Translations under genes and position numbers: made by a program | Assembly (NCBI GenBank): GCA_973895155.1 | Contig: OZ316894.1 | Coordinates: 3,162,001-3,226,000, forward strand | Source of the DNA: Marsupella aquatica | Taxonomy: Eukaryota; Marchantiophyta | Direction: 5' to 3' | Length of the DNA: 64,000 nt | Shown here: piece by piece, positions 11,701-24,943 of the stretch | Layout of the letters: every line of letters starts with the position of its first letter | How positions within the stretch are numbered: the stretch's first letter is position 1 | The notes under the pieces: model-generated | Database searches by the model: none | Seen by the model: only the letters and a program-made list of their open reading frames with translations | Told to the model about the DNA's origin: nothing

Positions 11701-14700
11701 TATGGAAGCAAATTCACATCTCAAACCGTTGGAGTCGTCAGTAGAATTAGGAATCTGACCTTTTGAGACAGGTTGTCAAGTAAAGCCCGTACAAGCCATG
11801 GAATGGACCGAGAGCCTATCAGCTTCAAGATTGCAAACATATGTGGTAGACCGAAAAAGTGATTATGAAGCTCAGAAATTGCTGCATGTGCTTGATTTAA
11901 GTCCTGTAACAGTTCCAATCTATTGGTTACAACCACGATCAAGTTGTAGAAAACTAATTTTTAACCTTGACAGGATCATATTAAATTATTAATGGGAGTC
12001 CAAGAATGTCATTGATAATGTTGTGCTTTATTCATAATTGTACGACTGGCCCGAAGCATTTGAGCTAGGACTCTTCTCACTGGAACTTTTCTCGTACATG
12101 AGAGAGTTGAAAAATTAAGACTTACATGTGATCCACACAGAAAGCTTATTTTAGAATGCGGTAAAGGAGGCCGCCGAACTGGTCGTTGACAAGACTTGCT
12201 CGATCTCACAAACCGTTGTGTGGTATTGCAAAGTACAAAGTTGGGTAGTAGATCATGCTGCACTTCTTGGTAAATCTGCATTAAACGAGCATGTGATCCC
12301 ACTTCAGGAGCTCAAACGAATCTGTACATGAAAAGTTTCTACCCAGGTAAGAGTATCCTAAGTTTGATCCTAGGCTTCTTATCCATGTAAGAGTATACAT
12401 TCCACCCTTTTGAGCAACAGAAGTACGATCTGAGGGACTCACCTGAGTAGAAAGTCTTCCTGAGAAAGAGACTATTGATAAATTCTCCAAGATCTCACCC
12501 ATGATGAGGGGAAATGGATCCAATGTGGATAAGAGCTCTGATAAGAGCTCATGGGCAAGTTTCACAATTTCGATAAGTCTCTGGAGTTCCTGCTTTCCAG
12601 CACCCACAGACCGACACGTCACTGAAAGGTGGACTTACCAAACCTAATGAACTTCGAGATGGATTCCAGTTCAACATGATCTGACCTATTCTCTGGTTCA
12701 GGAAAATCTTTAGTCTAATGCTCCAAACTGAAGTTCGAGGGGAAAAAACACACCACTATAAAACAAAGATCTTGGGACTCAAAGCGCTCCAAAAGGAACT
12801 CCAGATTTTCTCTGAAGAGTTTGTTCATTCGCTGTCCCATGAGAAATGATAAATCTATGCTTCGCCCCAGCAACTGTACAAAACAAAAACACAATTATCG
12901 TTGGGATACAGAATGACATATCTTATTTGAAACATGAATTCAAACAAGGAAAGACACTTCTTTCAAGTCAGGAGAGTTAGCAGAAAGCTCTTATGCAAGG
13001 TGAGAATTCCACGCACATCGCAATATAAACTTTTCTTCGTCATCTAAACTTTAAATATCTGTAACGTCGGCGAAATTAGTTGCTTGGGGTAGCCTGTCAG
13101 GCCATCCCTATCTAGGAGCGTCTGAAGGCCGAACATTTAATTGTCTTCACAGCGTGAGTATGTGAGGAAAAGTCCTTGAAGGAAAACCTTCAACTGGCGC
13201 ATTTTGAATAGGTAATCATAGCGTCTTGGGAAGATTACGAACTTCTCAGGACTCTCCACAGTAGTAAGGAAGGCGTAGTCAAGGCTCTTACTGCAAAAAC
13301 ACATTCAGGTCACAAATTATCACCATCATCCTTGTTTTCTCCTTAGGCCCTTTAGGCCTGCCTCGACATGCTGGCACGGGAGTACAAAGAAATTCAGTTT
13401 TTATATACTACAAAGGGTCTCTCTGAGAAAGCAGTACGACACACCGGCAAATCACAGATCGTGAGAAATATTTCCCTTCGACGGAAATTACTTCTGCTGG
13501 CGACAAAAAGCGCACTCACCTTGCAGCCAGGCTTTTGTAATAAGCATACACGTGCTCACTCAGCTTGTACAATAGCTGATCGAAGCAGAGATCTACCTGT
13601 GAATACCCAAATGATTAAGTATGGATTAACGTGTAACACAAAATAAGCGATGATTCATGCATGACAATTGTGTCATCGACAGAGGGACATCAGGGCCAAA
13701 ACTTATTTCCTCAAATTCGGAAGGTGAATGACTTTGAAAATCTTGTTTCATCTGTACGAGTCTCACAATGTGACCCAATGCCTCACTAGAGAAATAGTGG
13801 CCTTTGGAATTAATTCAACGCTCCAGAGAATTAATTAATCAATAGAATTTCCCAGCATCTCTCAGTCTACAGCTTACAGGAAGATGGTATTTGTCCAACA
13901 AAAAAACAGGATCAGGCTGTGACAACAGGATCAGGCTCGAAATTGATCTAACCTCAGCTTCAATCTCATCATAAAGGAACCGCTGTTTCAAAACATGAAG
14001 AGCGTGTTCAGCAGAATCGTTATACAGATCAAGAGGTAGGAGGACACTCTCTAGTAATCCTGAATCCTGAGATTCAAGAATATGATCCACCAGCATCCAG
14101 GGCAGTGAACACGCTATAGGAAACTGCGAAATACAATCCGACAGAGTCGTTATAATTCTTCCAGGCCAATTAGTTACCAGTTTTTGAGAAACCAAACAGT
14201 CTTTACAGCAGTTGCAAATATGTAAGGACTGTTTTTCTGCATCAAAGATGGTCAGAGATCTTACCTGGATAACCTTAGATGTTTCCATATAAAACTCTCT
14301 AAACCACAAAAATCCCAGATCTGTTACATGATTTAGAGTAGCTGCATTACGAAGGAAAAATTAGTGTATCAAAAGGACGACAAACAGGATGCGATCAAAT
14401 TACATCGAACGATTGGAATTTCTGCTTTCGAAAAGTTTGTGCATTGACTTGGATCTCAGTCTCTGTTCTACTTGATTTTTTAAATATAGGCGTTTATGAA
14501 CGTAGATGACGAACACAAAGAATGCTCAGCTGTGGCCTACCTCGATAATCAAGAATATGGGGAAAGATGACAACTCGGTTGAAAAAGATTTCCAGTTGCC
14601 TCATTTCACCCGATGGAACATCTGTATCACTGCTCCCGAAGAAACCTCCAGCCTTCCGAGCAGAGCCTCCTGAAGCTACTTCATGGATCAAATATTGGAG

Positions 14701-17700
14701 GCATAGAAGCTGGACCACACACCAAGCCAAGTAAGAACCGAAGCGATCTTTCCATTGTGTCTGCTTTGGATAGGCTCTTATTGGAGACTAAGTCAAAAGT
14801 GACTCACAAAGACTTATTGGTAGCATAGGCATAAGAATTTAGGAAACCATTTAGGAAAGAAGATGAGTTCTAACAGTTATGAAAGAATATAGTTTGTACA
14901 TGTGAAATATGTTAAGTTCTTTTCAAAGGAAATTCTGAATTATGTAGACAAATTCTAAAATGGTCAGTTACACAAAAATTTCATTGAATCTAAAGCAAGT
15001 GTACTTTTAGTGTCACGATGTGACATTGAGGTTTTTCCCGTGAGCTTTGCACACTTTTGGTTTTAGCTTCCGTAAACTCAGCTTGGCTACTCCGGATCCA
15101 ATACCTGAGCTGCTGATGGTGCTACTGAACGATGCTGAAACGCAATTGGGGTGTTGTCATCTTTGGCTTTCCTTGAAGACGCTTGATCAGGGCCTCCATT
15201 ACCGTCATTCCCGATCCAATCGCCTGCTATTCTTCTCATCATTTCCATAAGCCTGCAGCCAGTTAGCAACTAATATCATATGCGGAATTTGTTTCCATCT
15301 TGGCACAAACTAACGAACTAATTCAATTTTGGACATTAGTCTAAATCCTTGGAATTATCCTGCCTAGCCTCAATTTCCATGAAGCAAGTTTTTTTCCATT
15401 CATCGGAATGCCAAATTCGAGTGAAATCTCAGATTTTGGATTCTGAAATGGAACAAAAAATCCAAGATTTCTAATAAGAAAAAATTGTTTCAGAACTTCA
15501 TTACCGTGTTATCTCTTTCTTCTTCTTGAAGGTTGTGCGAAGCATACTGTCAAGCTTGTTCTGAACGAAGTCCTGCACTTGTGCATGAACTGCCTCCCAA
15601 ACTGTGTCTGCTAGTAGGGTCTCCATCCTCCCCATCATGCTGCCAACGCCCTTCACATACGATGTCATTTCCAGCAAAGCCTTCCTCTCTTGAGCGGTGT
15701 AATTACAACGCACGACCTGGATGTCCCACAGTATTAGAAATAGAAAAGAAATTCGTACCTTAAATAAGATTATGTGCATTTCATACTCACGAAAAACTTT
15801 AGGGGTTTTGGACCAATGAGACAATAAAGGAACCGATATATAGAACTGCCGAATTTTCCGTTCAATTTAAACAGAACTTAGGACTTGTTTGCAAATTGCA
15901 AAGTGCCTCTGGGCAGAGAAATCTACTATAAATCTGGATTCGAATCTGTTTATCGCACTTCAAGCAACGGAATGGCAGGTTGTATCTCCAATACTGGCAG
16001 GGGTGACAGAGCTTGGCCAGACTGTGAGTGACTTACTCAACACCCAAGGAGATTCTACATACAATTCCTCCAGTTTCCAAATCTTATAATTCTAAATGCC
16101 CTCGAATTCGGGGCCAACATCTACCATTTTCTGCTTAGAATTTTGACAAGTTAATAGCAATACCTTTTCATAATCGGTAAGAGGTGTCGTGTTGTCATAA
16201 GGCTGGGCATCCTTTGCTGGGCGAGCAAACTTCCATGCGCACTGCTCCCAAACTCGGCTGGTCCACTCACTAAGGAGCTGAAAACCTTCAAGGATCACAA
16301 GGTAGACATCCTCCTTCAATTGTACCTGAGCCGTATCATCCGGTTCTTTCGACAGCTTCACCAGTTGCAACTGGAAGCGTTTCAATATCAAAACCAACAG
16401 GCTACTTTTATTAGCGAAAACCTGTAGCAAAAACAAAACACCACCTATGGAATGCTATTCAAGAGAAACCAGCATAATCATATTAACGACTGTTTTTATA
16501 CTTCAAGTCCACCTGTCCCCAAAGAAGATCAGTAGATAGGAACTAGTCGGACAATGCAAGTGTACCTGGTTCATTAGGCCAGCAAAACGAAGGCAGAAGT
16601 CATCATGTGCAGATCGGATACCAGGCATATGATTTATAATGAAGTATTCCTTCTGGTACGTGCTGAGAGTTAAGGTCAAACTTCATGTTTAGACACGTGA
16701 CACCACAACTTTTCAGCCTTTCAAATTCCAATTCAAGCGGAAATGCATTTTTAATAAAGAAAGAGAATGAGCTGTAATTCTTGAAAAAAACGGGGAAGGA
16801 TATTCCATAGCTTCTCGAATGTTCAGCTCATGGGGCGCAGGCAGTGCAAGCAGTCGAGCTAGTAGATTAAACCTTCTGAAGAAAGGTGATAGTTCCTTTA
16901 GCATGCTGGCTGGTGCAATGTGGAGATCTGGAAATGCAGGCACTACCGGGTCTCTCTGTTGATGATCAGGAACAATGGTATATGTCAGATAGCTTATCCA
17001 GGTATGAACGCCTTTGACATCATGATCATATTGTAATGGATTTGCTTAGCCTCTACCATCCATTTTGCAGTGAGTCTGTGATTAGAATCATGAGACATCG
17101 AGGACAATGCTTACTTTTAGAATTCTGATTACTCGATTAATCTTTAGTTTCTTGAAGACCATGTCGCCTTCTTTCACTGACGATGTTGCCAATAAAACTA
17201 GTACTGGTAGGACTCTCAGGAGGGCATGTCGTTGAGAGTAGAGTAGGATCCCAGCAGACTCGAGGGATTCAACGCAAAACAGTAGCAATATCTGAAGCAA
17301 GTCCTCAACACTGATAGTGTCAATCCTTGTCGTTAAGGACTACTGCGTCAAAGCAGTGTCATTCCCAGATCTTCTATTATAAAGAACGAGAGCCAACCCC
17401 ACCAGAATGTGTAACAGCCAAAAAATGAGGATACACGCTTGTTCGAAACAGCTCTGCTTGTAAATTCATCAAAATCATCCACCTTGTGCTGAGAAATATC
17501 TGTAAAACCAAGGAAAGTGATTTTAACAGGACTGCAACTAGGAAATGTGAAATAAGCTACAGTGCATGATTGGAATCATATTACCTAGTACTTACATCAA
17601 GTTTAAGGACTCATACAGGGTATTACGAGGATGTCGACGTCAAATTGCAAGAATTGGAGTAATAATCTGTCTGCAGATAGTGGGAAGAATTTCAGCAATT

Positions 17701-20363
17701 ATTTGGAGCAGTATGAAGGCAGAAAAGCCGAGGGATGAACAAGGAAATTGTCGAAGACAAGTGATGATGCAAGGACCAGTACAAAGGATACCTGTAGATC
17801 ATCCAATTCTTCTCTCATGGAGTCGCTTTCTGCCCATTGAGTGCTGACCTGAGTAAAGGTTCTGCCTTGGAGAACAGCACAACAACTGTCAACTGCAATG
17901 AAGGTGACCGAAATCTTTTTGAGAAAATTGAGGTCTGAGAAGAAATTATGAGAGGACTAAACTCAAAGTCTCTGGTTTCTTATAAACATGCCTAATTAAT
18001 CAATTTTATGGTGAACACCTCTGAATCCCTCGGTTCAAAGTAGCCTGTTGCCCTAGGAAGGCACCCAAAAACTCCGTGAAGCAGTGATCATAGGACAAGG
18101 CACTACCACCTATCATTCTAATATGTGGGAAACCAGAAGACCAACCTTTTATACCACGAGAAATCATTGGGGATGCTAGCTTTTGCATTCTTAAGATGAT
18201 CCAGCTGAAGCAGTATATCCAAAAGCTTCAACATAGCCCTAGGGGAAAATAACAGGCACGTCAACAAAGTGCGTAGATTCAAAGCCACCACGAAACAATT
18301 CTTGAATCAAACACACCATGCAGATAATTTTTGAAACGAAGTGCTTTACGTCAGAGTCGTCTCTGACGTTTTTCCGTGAATTGCAAAACTTGAAGAAGGA
18401 TTACGGATATGGTGTAATACCACATGTGAGTCACAGTGGGGCCATTGGGCTTCTTGTCAGCTTTTGAAAATCGTTGCATAGCAGCCGCAAGCTATCACAC
18501 GGGATCATAAAGGTCAAATTAAAAACTCGAGACGAAATCGCTAACCCTCTAGTCATTGAAATAATATTCTGGAGAATCTATCGATTGCATACTTTCATTT
18601 CAGAAATTGCTAGCTTTCGGGTCTCTAGCTAGTGCAACTACGTCACAAACAGAATGAACTAGTTGGAATCAAAATTTCAACAGAAATTCATACTTTACTT
18701 GCTGCCAACGTTTGCCACCGTTGTATCTGGCGTAGCCGCCCGATCTCCAAGTCCAAGACTTGGTATGTCTCAAGGTATAAGTCTGCTTGGCTTTGCTTCA
18801 TCGATTCTGGTAGCTGCTCTCCCACATAGAAGGCGAACAGGAGCTCGCCTCAGTTGTGCATGCACAGCAAAATCTTCTTCTACAGGGAAAACTGCGTCTA
18901 GTAAAGGTGAAACAAAGGCCGCTGACAGTGGAAAGTTGCTGAATATTTCTCACAGTTTCACTTTCAACAATGGCCAATTTAACACTCAAAATGTCGACAA
19001 AAGTTTAGCACTCAAAATGAGTTCGACAAAAGTGAGTTTAAAATTAACATGTACCTGAGGAAGGGCCTTCACACAGCTTCGATACGTATAGAGAATAGAT
19101 ACCATTTCCCGCCCTTCCGCTATTAAGACGTTCTGGAATGTAAAATCCACAGATTTCGGTCGACGACGAGATTTCCGGAACAAGGTTTGGAAAAATTCGA
19201 GTCAGTAAAACATGTACCAGCGTCAAGACCCATAAAACAGCCAACTATCGGGGGGCACTTGATTATGATATTTCCACTCATCTATCACAGAGTGATCCTA
19301 CTGATTCTATGATCGAAGAATACCAGTTGATTAATGGATTTGATATCGTCCAGAAGTGAAAGCTGGTAGGCTGGTACATCCTCATACTCTGCAATGAACA
19401 TGAGTGGCGCACAATTTCTCAGCACGATAGTCATCACTGTGAGTCTGTAAGATTAGCGAGAGGAGAAACTTCTTACCCCAGGAGAACCCGAATTAACTGG
19501 AACAGCTTCATTTTCCGTGGCACGGATTCAGTATTAAAAGCCATCCCCTCAGCGCTAACACTAATATTAAATCGATCTCAGCATTGAACTTTCTCTGGGA
19601 ATAGACATTAGAGAAGTTTGAGAACGGAGAGGTTTGTTACACCATCGTACCAATGGGGCTATCTGCTGGCATCCACCCATAGAGTAGTGTCACCACAAGT
19701 CCTTGGATATCTGCTTGCTCATCCTGCAATCAAATGCCAATGTGAAATTTCGGATTCATATCTAGTTTCGCAATTTCCTTGAGAAGTAAATTCATTTCGG
19801 AGCCACCTGTTGCGAAACTCGTTGAGAGAGAGTAGAAAACTTGGAAACGTCTAAAATTTGTATATCACACGGAATTTAACTGGTCCGGTATTGGAGCTCG
19901 CGAGTGTAACAAGAAGGCATGCTTGCAAAACTATTGTTCATCCATACAATCACGTTACTCTTTCGTACTAACATTGATAGCGGTTACTAATTCGTTTGAT
20001 GTCGTTGTTCTGTAACTTTTAGTGATAGTTGGCTGAATTAAGTGTTTTCCAAGCTGAATTCACCACCGTAGCAAACACGAGGATGGCAATCCGTTTAAAT
20101 TAGTTGAGCAGTACGGGCAGAATCATGAACGTATCGAAAAACACTTCAGTGGTACGTCGACGGTACGTAATCAAGTTTTGCCAATGCACAGATATAACCA
20201 GGCTTTCAAACGCACCAAAAGTCTGTACTGCAAGAACTTGTGTGGGATTTGCAACAAACTTTCACGATAAGCAGGAAACGCCGTCGTTTCTTACCTCCAG
20301 AGAAAATGTGGAGAGGGCAGAGATCGCCTCCTCCACGGGAACAATCATTCCTGGTGCAACCAT
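8708..20363 (-). CDS. PIR: PIR/SRA1 (CYFIP family) subunit of the SCAR/WAVE complex, 30 exons, 1327 aa
   Basis: This is the subunit that binds active ROP/Rac GTPase and releases SCAR to switch on ARP2/3 actin nucleation at the cell cortex. I assembled it by eye on the minus strand. Exons: 20363-20295, 19723-19651, 19388-19324, 19132-19055, 18813-18694, 18491-18421, 18238-18146, 17861-17792, 17499-17435, 17310-17115, 16955-16792, 16662-16566, 16421-16164, 15716-15505, 15252-15105, 14709-14541, 14341-14265, 14123-13953, 13596-13520, 13290-13188, 12873-12765, 12621-12443, 12275-12126, 11903-11760, 11389-11302, 11004-10877, 10704-10494, 10239-10067, 9459-9235, 8908-8708. All introns are GT-AG, all phases agree, and the total is 3984 nt. 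Landmarks matching plant PIR are 'PVEEAISALSTFSLE' at the N-terminus, 'LYTYRSCVKALPQ', 'RVWEQCAWKFARP', 'FVLCNTTQRFVRSSK' and 'DAVAWGGCTIVYLL', with 'RRLNGHVFSML' near the end. Arabidopsis PIR is 1282 aa. The least certain junction is exon 11/12 (weak donor at 16791). The ATG at 20361-20363 or the in-frame Met five codons later could be the start. Confidence 0.95.
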
Positions 20364-22570
20364 CTCCCAGGGCTTCCAGTTGATGAATCTCCTGATTAAT
20401 CCGGCATTGCTGGATCTACCACGACATTAGCTGCTATGAGATCATTCTACAATGTGAGTGCGCCAGCATTGCCCAGCTCAAAGCGAGAATCCAAATCCAG
20501 CTGCAGTAGCTTCCGGACTGAACGCCGACGGCAGCTCGTCTCAGCTCATCATTCAGCTTCACCGCTCCTCCAGCTCCCGCTCCCAATAATCATCACCCCA
20601 GAGTCAAGACTAAACCAAATCTTATTGCTCAATCTGAACAAGAAAAATCCAGAAAACGGAGAACCCAGTACGTAGATTTCCGAAATTATCTGGACCAGGA
20701 TCTAGCTAGCCTCTCCAGCTTGGCTTATTGCTACCTTCGATCTGCCCAAGCTTTAGACTCTCACTAATTTATTCAATCAGTGGACATACACGACTTCTTC
20801 ATAAACAAAATTTGCCGCTCTCGATCCGATCGGCGACGAGGGACAGACACACTGCACCGCCACCAGTGTCACGCAAAGATCGAGCGTTAAATCCACCTGC
20901 CTCACGAGCTCACTGCTCGATCAGCTCAAATCCAATGCCCTCACCATTAACGATCTATTTGTCCCAATTACTCGACACATACGATCGCTTCTTTCAAAAA
21001 TTTTGCAGTCTGTGTCCGATTAGATCGACGACCAGCTACACAGACACGGCGCATCCATGAGTGTTACGCAAAGATTGAGCGTTAAATCCAGCTACTTGAA
21101 AAGCCACACTCATTCTCATTTCCTTCAATCAAGTCCCTCAATCTCCACGACCACTCTCTCACCGACTGTAGCAGTACCACTGTACCGGCCACTCCCATGC
21201 ACGACTGGTACTCAATCACCACGGGTTAGTTACTGTGGGTTAGCCTTGGATCACTCGAGTTCTCTGAAACCTGCAGTTACGCAAGGGACGGCTGGTGCTC
21301 TAGACATATTCTCTGGAGACTCGGAGAGTTATGGAGCTTAGCTACACCGCATGATTGCTACTTCCATAGTTATTGTTTTTTTAATCCCAGTTATCAGTGA
21401 CTTGTGGACCAGGTTTTTTAATTTTTAGTCGCTGTATGTCAGCAGCTCTAAGGGAATATTTTGTCAATTTTTCCTTCATTATATCTTCATTGTCAGATAT
21501 CCCTACATTTAAAGATAACCATTAGATTCTGGGTATAGCATGTTCGTTCTAAGACAGAGCTATTTTAACTTATTGATAATAATGTCAATTGTATACTATG
21601 TAAATATCAAATAGCAATTATAGCATAGTATTTAAATGCATTAAAACAGGGAATCAAATAAATAAATAGAATAAAAATGCACACCTTTAAAGTGAAGAAA
21701 CTACCGTACTTTTTAGGTGAAAAACAAATACATAACTTATAAGTCAATGTACCTTAGAGGTATAGTATTTTGTGGTAGACAGAAAAGTATGTTAGCTTTA
21801 TACTCTAGCTTAAGTTTGTACTCTACTTTTAGGCCCTATTGAAGGCCCTATTGAAGGCCCTATTTAGGTGACACCTGTTAGCCTCTAAACCATAAGGGTC
21901 GGAAAGTTTTTCACCAATGGACATATAACCTACAGGGCATCTCTGGTTTTTGTGCTGGGTGCATCCAGGTGAGTCTGACCATCTCGTGCAATAGAGGATG
22001 AATGGCAGAAAAAAAATCTCATCAAATACATGATAAGCTATCACAATAAAACATATCAAATCAAATGAAATCATAAACTTGAAATAATTAAAGGGGTTAG
22101 ATAATTTGTTAAATTCATACCAATACAAAGTGAAATGATACACTAGGCCAGATTTAAAAGAAAATTCAGAACTCATATTTCTAATAAGACAAAATAAGGT
22201 AGAAGGTGTTCGCCATATAGCAATATAGCAATGTCGGAAAAAATGGAGTCCATGATTAGGTGGGAAGTGGCACAAGAAAAATGTACAGTAGAGAATGTTA
22301 ACCAGAAGTGGATAACAGTTTTGGGGGGAGGTGGAATTTGACTAAAATTGGCACTTAGAAAATACACTGTTGTGGACCCACCTATACTATTCAGATTCAG
22401 TGCGCAGAAGTTATTGTATATTTGTCACACTCGTGTCCAGCCTGCCCTACAGCCGCCAGTGTAGCCCCTCACTAATAAGTTATTTATTGCCCCCCCCCCG
22501 GACTATTTATGTCAGACGGGAAAGTAAAAAAAACTGAGGAGGAGGGAAAGAAAAAAAACTACTACGTGAC
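20364..22570. other. Upstream flank of PIR, no other gene seen
   Basis: This holds the presumed 5' UTR and promoter of PIR. A short direct repeat sharing 'gagcgttaaatcca' occurs at about 20866-20900 and 21060-21093, each preceded by an 'acgcaaagat' block. Open frames here lack recognisable domains. From 21340 on the DNA is AT-rich. Confidence 0.5.
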
Positions 22571-22750
22571 CATTTCCCAAGTGAAACAATGGCTTGTAAG
22601 TATGATTGTGGGTTCGAGTGAAATTTTTCTTGGGGGACCTAATTGCCTCAATTTCTCAGCTAAGTGAAGGAGGGCCATCCCCCAAGTGATACAATGGATT
22701 GTAAGTATTTTGGTAGATGGCTTGCAAGTATTGGGGTCGAGAGTATTTTT
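22571..22750 (+). repeat. Two diverged repeat units, possibly tRNA-derived SINE fragments
   Basis: Units start near 22571 and 22675 (period about 104 bp). They share 'cccaagtga-acaatgg-ttgtaagtat', followed by 'gggttcgagtg' in the first unit and a decayed 'ggggtcgagag' in the second. The latter resembles a pol III B box. A convincing A box and tRNA fold are not visible, so the SINE reading is weak. Confidence 0.3.
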
Positions 22751-24843
22751 TCCAAAGTGTTGGGGGATCTACAGTAATTGCCTGATATCGATAAGTGCAT
22801 TTAAGTCGATTTCTGATTTGCACCTTACCACTTTACCAGGACGGGCTGGACGCCGCTGCCCTTGCTAGTTAGTTAAATTCCTTTACTATAACTAAACTCT
22901 TAATTAAACAGCCGTGCGTGTTCATGCTGGCACTGTTTGCATCACACAATTATACCCCACAATTACTCCACTCTGTTGTGGTCCCCACAGAACCCAGACC
23001 GTACGCTCTCTAGTCTCTAATCTGTATGGAGGCAAGTGTGATGGAGTGAAATACATCATTCCTCAAGGTTCCATGACTAGATTTTATGCTTTTTCTCTCA
23101 TTGACCACCTTGAATGAATGACACATCGAAATAGAGTAATATAAGGTGTGTACTCATTAATATAAAAAAATAACTAAAGAAAATAACAAAAGATATCATG
23201 GTATACAATGATGTCATATATGTCATATTTTGGTGTGGAGTTACCTGGACCCTTTGACAAACAGTCACCATATCATATACAATAGTCTAATGAGTACAGG
23301 ACAATGAATTTACTTAGGATTTAGTGTTTGTTTTTCCCAAAATTGCTTGCTTAGTACACCATAATTGGTACTATATTTGAATCATAGTTTGTCTATAATT
23401 AAACTTGATCATTTTAATTTGAGAAAGCCATCATATGACGGATCTAGTTAGAGGCTTCTGTAAATCTGAAAATTCTTTAACCTTGATAATCCTAAGTTGA
23501 GAAAGCCAGCTTTCAACAGAAAATAACAGCAATTACAGTGGATTTCATTGACTGCCATTTTGGGTTTGCAATTTCATGATGGAGAATAAATCCCATCTGT
23601 CAAGTCCTACTACTGTTGTGCTCACAGGATCTCTATTTATGCTCGGTGGTTGCTCAAGATATTGCTCATGATGCAAATGTGAATAATGTGTGTGGTAGGC
23701 TTTGAAATGTGTCTCCCACCCTATGCTCCAAAAAAATGTTATGCACAAACAAAACTACTATTTTCCTAATGCTACTTAATTCCTCGCTTAATTCACATAC
23801 CATTATTGTTAGTCCATAACCAACATTGGTAACTTTAATTGAAGCCTGAAAAAAATAGAACTAGCAAACAATGACCTATTATCTTAAACAGTGTAGATTT
23901 CCATTTGGTCTTGGCTCTCACCCAATTGAGGAATGTGCCAGCTTTGTGGATTGTATTAACATACTTATATTACTCAGTGAGCTATTCTCCATTTGTTTGT
24001 TTGAATGGTAGGCTTTACAGGGCGTTTCTTTGTCCAGCTTCAATAATTCAAAGAACAACTTGTTACTAACCTATCCCCAAAACTGACTGTAATTATCAAC
24101 CTGTCGCTCAAACTATTTTAATTTCTAAGTTGACCCCCTTTTTAAATATGGGTTACTCTATCGCCTGTACGTAACCCAAGGTCATTCCGTATTGGTTGCC
24201 TGCCATGGGACAGGGCACTATTGGCCACACCAAACCCCAGCCAGTTCTACCCTAACCTGGGCAGACTGACTCATTTGATGACAATTTAGGGAGTACTGGG
24301 CTGGCAAAGGGAAGGAAGGGGTGGCCCTCTTGTCAGGCCTGCCTTTGCGGGTAAATTGAGGCAGAGAAAAAGCCGGGGTTGCAGCTGCCTTAGCACTAAG
24401 CTAGGGAACCAGCCCAGGTCAGAATAGAACCTGCCAGGGTTCCGCATGGCAAATAGCACCTTGCTATGTGGCAAGGTACCAATGCAAAACAACCTCAGAT
24501 TTTGTAGAATAACCAATATTTGAAAAGGGGGTCTCCTTAGGAATTAAAATAGTTTGGGTTTTAAGTTGATAATTATTATTTCGGTCAGTTGGGGGATAGG
24601 TCCTATACTTTGGCTATTTTTTTACGGCAGGCTTGCTTCAGTATTAAGTTGCTACCTGGTCCCATGCATCTCAAGAGTCAAGTCTTTCTGGTCAATAGAA
24701 TTGATCGGCAAGCTATGGTAGACTGTTACAGTAGAGCAACTTCCGACATGCATTCGTTTACTCTCGCGCACAGAGAATGCTCACACGATATATACCCAAA
24801 TGGTCAAATGCTCCCATGCCAGGAGAGCGGACTGAGTCAGGAC
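22751..24843. other. Intergenic, no gene recognised
   Basis: AT-rich DNA with only short open frames that match nothing I know. No conserved splice pattern or repeat structure stands out. Confidence 0.45.
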
Positions 24844-24943
24844 NNNNNNNNNNNNNNNNNNNNNNNNNNNNNNNNNNNNNNNNNNNNNNNNNNNNNNNNN
24901 NNNNNNNNNNNNNNNNNNNNNNNNNNNNNNNNNNNNNNNNNNN
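24844..24943. other. Assembly gap (100 N)
   Basis: Exactly 100 N, the conventional placeholder for a gap of unknown size. Distances across it are not reliable, and open frames running through it are meaningless. Confidence 0.99.

Noticed and set aside
18541-18600. A minus-strand 'DRFSR'-like stretch that looked like PIR exon 6
   Set aside because: No donor follows and the frame stops. The true exon, with 'MQRFSKADKKPNGPTVTHM', lies at 18421-18491.
19441-19560. A possible PIR exon on the minus strand ending at a GTAAGA donor
   Set aside because: Joining it to the next exon gives a stop codon in the required frame; the exon at 19651-19723 fits both phase and sequence.
22590-22625. tRNA gene suggested by a 'ggttcgagt' motif
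   Set aside because: No acceptor stem, anticodon arm or A box can be paired around it.
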